DNA of 20,956 bases from Alkalimonas sp. (lineage in GTDB: Bacteria > Pseudomonadota > Gammaproteobacteria > Enterobacterales > Alteromonadaceae): NCBI GenBank assembly GCA_022565655.1, contig JAIUMG010000013.1, forward strand, positions 1 through 20,956, in the 5' to 3' direction. The notes under the pieces were generated by a model, which had not been told where the DNA came from, searched no databases, and saw nothing but the letters and a program-made list of their open reading frames with translations. How positions within the stretch are numbered: the stretch's first letter is position 1; every line of letters begins with the position of its first letter. Below, piece after piece: positions 16,211 to 20,956 of the stretch. The position numbers and the translations under genes are program-made.

Positions 16211-16747
16211 TTATTGATAACTTCCACAATCACTGTCAAGCCAGGTGCCCTGCTGTTGCATGGTCATTTTCTCAGCACGGCCATTCATCTCGGTAGTGAA
16301 GTTGGCATTGCCTCGGTAAGAACGGGGGCTTTCAAAGATCATTTCACCCGAACCACTGGTCGGTGGGTTACCACTGCACTCAAAGCTGAAGGTGAATCGA
16401 TCATTGCCTTGAGGCTCCAGTGTTTGTTGGCAACCATCCTGCTGTGGCAACATGCCTTGGTTGATTTCCTGCTCGGTCAAACACACTTTAATCGATGAGC
16501 TGGTACCGCTAAAGCTGATCCCTTGTTTTTCCAACATGGATTCCATCATACGGCGCTGCGCTGCGGGCATACTGTCTAATTGCTTCTTGGCTTCTGCCAT
16601 CGCCCGCTCTACCTCGCCACTTTCACTTTGTATGCTGATATTATGCTGCCATAATCCAGGCTCCATATTCAGCTGCAGTGAATTAGCAAACACCGAATAA
16701 CTAAATAAAAATGAGAGTATAAAAACGATATATTTTAGAGAGTTCAT
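16211..16747 (-). CDS. DUF3617 family periplasmic protein
   Basis: A 178-residue exported protein. The ATG at 16747 is preferred to one 36 nt upstream because AAGGAC stands 8 nt before it and a clean signal peptide (MNSLKYIVFILSFLFSYSVFA-NS) then starts at residue 1. The mature part opens with MEPGLWQHNISIQS, the 'pGlWe......' hallmark of DUF3617, has a helical middle (about 45-75), then KVCLTEQE, a Cys-containing strand FSFECSG, and ends WLDSDCG; four cysteines probably make two disulfides. Function of the family is unknown; members are periplasmic and common in Proteobacteria. It is a single-gene unit with a hairpin just downstream; neighbours do not suggest a role. Confidence 0.87.
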   Translation of the reverse strand: MNSLKYIVFILSFLFSYSVFANSLQLNMEPGLWQHNISIQSESGEVERAMAEAKKQLDSMPAAQRRMMESMLEKQGISFSGTSSSIKVCLTEQEINQGMLPQQDGCQQTLEPQGNDRFTFSFECSGNPPTSGSGEMIFESPRSYRGNANFTTEMNGRAEKMTMQQQGTWLDSDCGSYQ

Positions 16748-16960
16748 ACGCTTTGTCCTTGTTGTCATTGAAGTCCGCTGCACCTCGAGGGTACTTCATC
16801 GAATCGTCGCTCCCTGCAGCTCGAACCTATAGCATAGCGGCTGGTTAAGAATAGATCCAAATCAGCGGTATACAGTGAAGTCTTCCAGCAGATTGACACC
16901 ACAAAACCCAACGCCTGCATAATAATTAATACACTGTTACATTTTAATAAATCAATTGCA

Positions 16961-16989
16961 TTGACACCAGCAACCACTTAGGCTGAACT
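16961..16989 (+). promoter_or_regulatory. Candidate promoter of the Sel1-repeat gene
   Basis: A consensus -35 box TTGACA (16961-16966) with a 17-nt spacer to a weak -10 TGAACT (16984-16989). It would give a leader of about 30 nt before the ATG at 17029. The rest of the 245-nt intergenic region 16784-17028 shows no further structure to me. Confidence 0.3.
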
Positions 16990-17028
16990 GGACACACCAG
17001 ACGCAGGGATTATTCGCAAGGAGTTTCT

Positions 17029-17934
17029 ATGAAATTAAGCAGCCTATGCAGCGTAGCGGCAGTTTGTCTGTTATTGCCGCTATCCAGCTATGCATCTGAA
17101 CAGCCTGAGCAGACAGCAGGGATCTCAGTCTGTGAACAAGGTGAGTGTACCAATGATCTACGTAAACTCAGACGGTTATCCAGGTATGGCAGTGGTGATG
17201 CCTCAGCAGTCATTGCCTTGGCGTATGCCAGTGGTGAAGGTTACGAGCTTAACCCAGAAGAGGCAGTTCGCTTTTTGCAACAAGGTGTTCGACAAAACAG
17301 TGCCATGGCTATGTTCTTGCAATCGGACTGGTACAGAAGAGGATTTTTACTGCCTCAGGATGAAGCGAAAGCCATGGAGCTACTGGATAAAGCTGTGGCA
17401 GCACACTATGCCCCAGCCATCCATCAAAAAGCATCATTGTTGATACAAACACATCAGGAAGAAGATATCGCGGAAGCAGTAGCAATTTTGCAGCAAGCGG
17501 CTGAACAGCGCCATATGGATTCGATGTATTTATTGGCTCGCCTGCAGCAATTTGGTTTAGGCACAGAGCAAGATTTACCAGCTGCAGGTCGAGCCTTTCG
17601 CAGTCTTGCCATCAATGGCTACCCAAATGCAAGGCAGCAATTGGATGATGTGATTCAACAGCTGCAGTCAGACGATGAACAACAAGAACTGATCACTTAC
17701 TTTGAAGAAGTCGATAATATCGAAGTGATCCAGGTGGTGGGACAGCCTAACCAACTGAACACACAGTTAGGTAACCTGGCCCGTCAGCTGGATAACTCAG
17801 GTCAATTTATTCGTGGCACGGCAGGCAGCCGCATTCGTGGTAGCAGCTGTGAAAACTCAGGCTCGCCTTGTGCAGTCATTGCACCTGACCGCAGCAGCTC
17901 CAGCATCAACGAGATGCTTACCGGTTCTCAATAA
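17029..17934 (+). CDS. Secreted Sel1-repeat protein
   Basis: A 301-residue exported protein: signal peptide about 1-23 (LPLSSYA-SEQ), then Sel1-like helical repeats between about 55 and 210. The repeats are recognisable from GDASAVIALAYASGEGYELNPEEAVRF, SAMAMFLQSDWYRRG...QDEAKAMELLDKA, and MDSMYLLARLQQFGLGTEQDLPAAGRAF (positions about 57-82, 91-122, 163-190). Such solenoids mediate protein-protein contacts. The tail (about 228-301) is not Sel1: it carries IEVIQVVGQP (231-240), which looks like a TonB box, then a low-complexity stretch with two cysteines (SSCENSGSPC). AAGGAG lies 8 nt before the ATG. It stands alone, convergent with the SDR gene. Partner and pathway are unknown. Confidence 0.85.
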   Translation: MKLSSLCSVAAVCLLLPLSSYASEQPEQTAGISVCEQGECTNDLRKLRRLSRYGSGDASAVIALAYASGEGYELNPEEAVRFLQQGVRQNSAMAMFLQSDWYRRGFLLPQDEAKAMELLDKAVAAHYAPAIHQKASLLIQTHQEEDIAEAVAILQQAAEQRHMDSMYLLARLQQFGLGTEQDLPAAGRAFRSLAINGYPNARQQLDDVIQQLQSDDEQQELITYFEEVDNIEVIQVVGQPNQLNTQLGNLARQLDNSGQFIRGTAGSRIRGSSCENSGSPCAVIAPDRSSSSINEMLTGSQ

Positions 17935-17944
17935 TGGCTTTGCA

Positions 17945-17968
17945 AGGCTCGCTGACAACAGCGAGCCT
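17945..17968. terminator. Hairpin shared by convergent Sel1 and SDR genes
   Basis: AGGCTCGCTG, 4-nt loop ACAA, CAGCGAGCCT: a 10-bp GC-rich perfect stem between the two convergent stop codons (17934 and 17974). No T tract follows on either strand, so it may act as a weak terminator or an mRNA 3'-end stabiliser for both genes. Confidence 0.5.
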
Positions 17969-17973
17969 GATGA

Positions 17974-18636
17974 TTACCAAGGCAAGGCATCGCCATTGCT
18001 GTGGAAGAACTGACCACTGGTATCAGCCGTAAGCTCACTGATCCGCTCGACCAGACGGCGAGCGGCTTCATCCGGGCTGATATCCCCGGCGAACCCCACC
18101 ATCTGGGTTTTCACAAAGCCCGGATGATAAACCCCGACATAGATTTGCCGGCTTTCTAAGTCATGGCTTAATGACACACTGGCGGCATTCAGTGCCGCTT
18201 TGGCCATGCGATAGCCATAATAGGCACCTGAGCCATTGTCGCTGATCGAGCCCATCCGACTGGTGATCATGGCAATTTTACTGCCTGTTTTCATGGCTGG
18301 CAGCATGGCGTGGCTCAGCACTAATGGAGCGACTGCATCGACCTGAAATTGAGCCTGAATACGCTCCAGATCCAATTCATTTAATGTTTCGTTGCTAAAA
18401 ATACCGGCATTGTTGATCAGTAGATCCACTGAGCCTTCGGCAAATTGGCTGGCCACTTGCTGCAATTGCTCTGGCTGACTGAAGTCGATACCACTATGGA
18501 CTGTCACGTCCAGATCGGCCAGCTCTGCCGACAAACTCCGGCAAAGTACGGTCACTTTGTGTCCTTGCGCTAAATATTGTTTGACCAGAGAAAGACCAAT
18601 GCCCCGGTTACCACCGGTAATCACAACGTGCTGCAT
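17974..18636 (-). CDS. Short-chain dehydrogenase/reductase (SDR) family oxidoreductase
   Basis: A 220-residue cytoplasmic Rossmann-fold enzyme. Motifs are the dinucleotide-binding TGGNRGIG (7-14), NNAG (75-78), a serine in ITSRMGS (S126 or S130), and the catalytic YxxxK pair Y142/K146 in YGYRMAK. HPGFVKTQM follows, as is usual for the substrate loop. The short length and the 'VVITGGNRGIGL' opening match the C-factor/sniffer-like subgroup. The cofactor (NADH or NADPH) and substrate are not determinable here. ATG at 18636 has AGGAGC 6 nt upstream. It stands alone between the hairpin at 17945 and the atoE gene; a 110-nt gap separates it from the latter. Confidence 0.9.
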   Translation of the reverse strand: MQHVVITGGNRGIGLSLVKQYLAQGHKVTVLCRSLSAELADLDVTVHSGIDFSQPEQLQQVASQFAEGSVDLLINNAGIFSNETLNELDLERIQAQFQVDAVAPLVLSHAMLPAMKTGSKIAMITSRMGSISDNGSGAYYGYRMAKAALNAASVSLSHDLESRQIYVGVYHPGFVKTQMVGFAGDISPDEAARRLVERISELTADTSGQFFHSNGDALPW

Positions 18637-18746
18637 GCTAAGGCTCCTTTAGAATACGAGTATGGCCACCAAAATTCGATGGCTCTAGGGTATATTCGGT
18701 CATCACGATAAAAATTCAAGGCAAGGTGCGCATACATACTGCCCAC

Positions 18747-20054
18747 TTACACAAAGCTTAGCACCAGACTAATGATTACCCCAGTGATCACCAACTGTAC
18801 CAGACAAAAGCCCATGATATCTTTCGCTTTTAACCCTGCAATCGCCAGCACTGGCAACGCCCAGAACGGCTGGATTAAGTTAGTCCAGGCATCTCCCCAG
18901 GCAATGGCCATCGCCACACGCTCAATATCTGCGCCCAGTTCCAGCGCTGCCGGTAACATAATCGGTGCCTGCACCGCCCACTGTCCACCACCGGATGGCA
19001 CAAAAATATTGACGATACCGGCACTGATAAAACTCCAGAATGGCAGCGTTTCACTACTGGCCAGGCCAACAAAAAATTGCGATAGGCTTTGTGCCATGCC
19101 AGATTCCACCATCACCGCCATCATGCCGGCATAAAAAGGAAACTGCAGTAAGATGCCTGCACTGCCGGAAATCGCCTCCTGCAGGCTATTCAGTAAATTA
19201 CGCGGGCTTTGATGCAATAAAATAGCGACAAACAAGAACAAGAAGTTCACGCTGTTCAGGTTTAAACTACCTTGCTGATAAAAATAGCTGAGCAGATACA
19301 CCAGCCCCAAGCCGCCAAACAGCCAGCCTAACCAGCGACTTTGTTCCAGCTTATCGGCCGGTCGCTCTGCTGCAGGGTGCTCAACCGTTTCCTGCTGTAG
19401 CATCTTTGCATCCACCAACAAGCTGTCTTCAGCTTTGGGCATCATCAGGCGGTTGACCAAAGGGATCAGCACCAGCAGCACTAAAGTCAGGGTAAGATTA
19501 AAGCCGGAAAAAATAGTCTGGCTGGTTGAGACAACACCAATCAGCGGCTCAGAGAAGTGCCCCTCGGTGGCAATAGTCAGTGGCACTGAACCGGCCAGAC
19601 CGCCATGCCAAACCACAAAGCCGGAATAAGCACTCGCCACCAGCAGCCGATAGTCCACCTTGATCCGACGTGCTAATGCTTTGGCAAAGAAGGCGCCCAC
19701 CACCAGGCCAAAGCCCCAGTTCAGCCAACTGGCGATTAGCGCCACTAAGGTGACCAGCACAATAGCCTGGCCAGCAGTCTGTACCCGATTGGCCAGCCGA
19801 TCCAGCCCTGCCTGTACCAGAGGTGTGGTTGCCAACATAAAGCCGGTCACCAGCACAAGCATCATTTGCATGGCAAAGGTCAGTAAGTTCCAAAAGCCAT
19901 CCCCCCAATAACCAATGACTGTGATCGGATCCTGGTGTTGAAACAGCATCGCAGCCAGAAAGACGAACAGGGTCAGTAGCAAGACAAGTACAAAAGGATC
20001 GGGTAAATAGCGATCGACCAGTTTTACGAAAGGTTTTGCAGCGGTAGTTAGCAT
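18747..20054 (-). CDS. atoE: AtoE-type short-chain fatty acid transporter
   Basis: A 435-residue polytopic inner-membrane protein, the normal length for AtoE (about 440). It begins with the family pattern F..LVDRYLPDPFVLVLLLTL, has WGDGFWNLL (50-58), NWGFGLVVGAFFAKALAR (112-129), the signature WHGGLAGSVPL (149-159) and FVPSGGGQWAVQAPIM (351-366), with about ten to twelve membrane segments and one large charged loop (about 205-240). The family is annotated as importing short-chain fatty acids such as butyrate or acetoacetate. No acetoacetate-metabolism genes (atoDAB) are next to it, so the substrate is by family only. The ATG at 20054 is the only in-frame start, has no Shine-Dalgarno, and directly touches the U-tract of the upstream terminator. 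Confidence 0.88.
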   Translation of the reverse strand: MLTTAAKPFVKLVDRYLPDPFVLVLLLTLFVFLAAMLFQHQDPITVIGYWGDGFWNLLTFAMQMMLVLVTGFMLATTPLVQAGLDRLANRVQTAGQAIVLVTLVALIASWLNWGFGLVVGAFFAKALARRIKVDYRLLVASAYSGFVVWHGGLAGSVPLTIATEGHFSEPLIGVVSTSQTIFSGFNLTLTLVLLVLIPLVNRLMMPKAEDSLLVDAKMLQQETVEHPAAERPADKLEQSRWLGWLFGGLGLVYLLSYFYQQGSLNLNSVNFLFLFVAILLHQSPRNLLNSLQEAISGSAGILLQFPFYAGMMAVMVESGMAQSLSQFFVGLASSETLPFWSFISAGIVNIFVPSGGGQWAVQAPIMLPAALELGADIERVAMAIAWGDAWTNLIQPFWALPVLAIAGLKAKDIMGFCLVQLVITGVIISLVLSFV

Positions 20055-20088
20055 AAAAAAGTCAGGCTGGTTAAAACACCAGCCTAAC
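20055..20088 (-). terminator. Terminator of the DUF4168 gene, abutting the atoE start
   Basis: On the minus strand: GTTAGGCTGG, 8-nt loop, CCAGCCTGAC, then TTTTTT immediately followed by the atoE ATG. It is a good Rho-independent terminator about 60 nt after the DUF4168 stop. On the plus strand a run of seven T at 20092-20098 also follows the stem, so it may be bidirectional. Confidence 0.8.
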
Positions 20089-20106
20089 TCGTTTTTTTCA
20101 GAGGAG

Positions 20107-20135
20107 CCAGCCTTTCAGTGATGACCAAAGGCTGG
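20107..20135 (-). promoter_or_regulatory. Upstream hairpin that can pair alternatively with the terminator
   Basis: CCAGCCTTT, 11-nt loop, AAAGGCTGG: a 9-bp perfect stem between the DUF4168 stop and the terminator. Its arms share the sequence CCAGCCT/AGGCTGG with the terminator arms, so its second arm could instead pair with the terminator's last arm. This may be an attenuator-like switch or simply a second 3'-end hairpin. Confidence 0.45.
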
Positions 20136-20149
20136 GTAAAGCAGTGAAA

Positions 20150-20527
20150 TTATTCGGCATCGCTACGTGACATAGCAAGGATCCGGTTACGCAACTCTTC
20201 ATCCTGCTGGGCCTGCTGAGCAATGGCATTGTACTCTTCAGCTGTTAAGCCGGCAGCTTCTACCGCTTCGACCATTTCATTCTGAGCCTGCTGTTGAATT
20301 TGCTGAGCTTCTTCAGCGCTTTCCGCTTCCTGGAATTCAGCTTCATATTTAGCGCCTACTTCACCAATAGCATCCATCGCCATGGTAAATTGCAGCAGCT
20401 TCGCTTCGCTAACATCAACGCTTTGCTGTTGTTGTGGTTGCATCGCAGCCGGGTTTGCTTGCGCAATGCCAACAGTGGCAGAGACAGAGAAAGCGGCCAT
20501 ACATAAAGCGATTGCAGTTTTTTTCAT
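20150..20527 (-). CDS. DUF4168 family secreted protein
   Basis: A 125-residue exported protein: signal peptide about 1-24 (ending GIAQA-NP), a short glutamine-rich linker (QPQQQQS), then the DUF4168-type helical hairpin: VSEAKLLQFTMAMDAIGEVGAKYE (about 39-62), a glutamine/glutamate-rich helix, and the closing LTAEEYNAIAQQAQQDEELRNRIL (about 94-117). It is acidic, all-helical and has no cysteine. The function of the family is unknown; some members are induced during biofilm or stress growth, but nothing here shows that. AAGGAG is 8 nt before the ATG at 20527. It is followed by two hairpins, the second a terminator, and is divergent from the sensor gene at 20697. Confidence 0.88.
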   Translation of the reverse strand: MKKTAIALCMAAFSVSATVGIAQANPAAMQPQQQQSVDVSEAKLLQFTMAMDAIGEVGAKYEAEFQEAESAEEAQQIQQQAQNEMVEAVEAAGLTAEEYNAIAQQAQQDEELRNRILAMSRSDAE

Positions 20528-20659
20528 AGATGTTACTCCTTACGTTTGAGTTCACAGTTCTTAATGCCAAGACCATGCCAAGATTGCAAAAAAACACAAC
20601 GCACTGATATGTAAAGGATTTAAATTATTATGGCTCTAGTTTACTTTCTGAGCTCACCG

Positions 20660-20678
20660 CACTAGTGTATACTAGTGT
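20660..20678. repeat. Paired ACTAGTGT repeats with embedded -10 box before the sensor gene
   Basis: ACTAGTGT occurs at 20661-20668 and 20671-20678, exactly 10 bp (one helical turn) apart; with flanking bases it also forms an imperfect inverted repeat CACTAG-TGTATA-CTAGTG. TATACT (20668-20673) could serve as the -10 box for the gene at 20697. This suggests an operator for a local regulator, possibly autoregulation. Confidence 0.45.
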
Positions 20679-20696
20679 CACACCTATGGAGGGCTT

Positions 20697-20956
20697 GTGA
20701 CAAAACTATCCAATATTCGACATTGGCATCAAGCCAGCCTGCAGCGCAGCTTGTTATTCTATGTAGTGCTGCCCATGCTTCTGCTAACCGGCCTGGCCAT
20801 CCGCTTTGGTCTCACCTTCACCAACGAGCTGGTGACTTCAAGTCTGCGCAGTGATCTGGAGTTAATTGGTCGAGCCATTCGGGTTCCGATTAGCGATGCT
20901 TTGCTGCAGCAGGATACTGAAGCCATTAATGCTCACCTGGAATCCGTCTTCACCAT
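20697..20956 (+). CDS. Membrane sensor protein, N-terminal part (probable histidine kinase; 3' end outside window)
   Basis: An open frame of 86 residues runs off the right edge. It starts with GTG at 20697, preceded by GGAGGG at a rather short spacing of 3 nt; the nearby ATG at 20685 opens a frame that stops after four codons. After a short basic N terminus (about 1-18) comes a membrane segment (LLFYVVLPMLLLTGLAIRFGL, about 20-40), then an extracytoplasmic helical region (LRSDLELIGRAIRVPISDALLQQDTEAINAHLESVF) of the type seen at the front of sensor kinases and related transmembrane receptors. The output domain is not in the window, so histidine kinase is a likelihood rather than an observation; a GGDEF or EAL output is possible. 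Confidence 0.6.
   Translation, partial: MTKLSNIRHWHQASLQRSLLFYVVLPMLLLTGLAIRFGLTFTNELVTSSLRSDLELIGRAIRVPISDALLQQDTEAINAHLESVFT

Noticed and set aside
16748..16783. Earlier ATG for the DUF3617 protein
   Set aside because: It adds 12 polar and basic residues before a normal signal peptide and lacks the AAGGAC spacing seen for the start at 16747.
18650..18665. GAATACGAGTATGG upstream of the SDR gene as a third copy of the starch operator
   Set aside because: The half-sites are separated by two extra bases and the outer bases do not match, so it would not present the same symmetric site.

Overview
The window looks like chromosomal DNA of a free-living Gammaproteobacterium. Gene content and protein style (TonB-dependent maltodextrin receptor, GH13/GH31 lipoprotein-type enzymes, DUF3617, DUF4168, Sel1 proteins, glutamine-rich sequences, roughly balanced GC) fit Alteromonadales relatives such as Rheinheimera/Alishewanella. 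That placement is an inference from gene content, not from a marker gene. I see no tRNA, rRNA, CRISPR array or insertion sequence.

Layout. Positions 1-480 hold the end of a Phd/YefM-type antitoxin and its overlapping RelE/ParE toxin. An isolated NTF2-like gene follows on the minus strand (596-1033). The core, 1206-14288, is a starch/maltodextrin utilisation locus, all on the minus strand, in two transcription blocks: a TonB-dependent receptor plus a 1324-residue pullulanase-type lipoprotein (14288 down to 7381), and a GH13 alpha-amylase lipoprotein plus a GH31 enzyme (5561 down to 1206). Between the blocks sit a plus-strand membrane diguanylate cyclase (GGDEF) and a small secreted cysteine protein. 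Upstream of the receptor, divergently transcribed, is a 499-residue protein that I read as a degenerate HD-GYP-like protein.

The most notable pattern is regulatory. A perfect 16-bp palindrome, ATGAATACGTATTCAT (14414-14429), lies between the receptor and the HD-GYP-like gene, and a one-mismatch copy of its 14-bp core (5633-5646) lies between the amylase operon and the GGDEF gene. Both starch operons therefore appear to share one operator (LacI-family style), and at each operator the divergent neighbour is a protein of the cyclic-di-GMP type. A coupling of starch sensing to c-di-GMP signalling is a testable hypothesis.

How the starch genes would work together: the surface pullulanase, with its carbohydrate-binding modules, and the amylase cut branched glucans to maltodextrins; the receptor imports them with TonB energy; the exported GH31 enzyme trims or rearranges oligosaccharides. 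No SusD-like protein, inner-membrane transporter or regulator gene is in the window.

The right part (16211-20956) is ordinary housekeeping or accessory sequence: DUF3617 protein, Sel1-repeat secreted protein with a TonB-box-like tail motif, SDR oxidoreductase, AtoE-type short-chain fatty acid transporter, DUF4168 protein, and the start of a membrane sensor. The DUF4168-atoE junction carries two hairpins that can pair alternatively, the second being a terminator whose U-tract touches the atoE start codon. No gene-free stretch exceeds about 250 bases.
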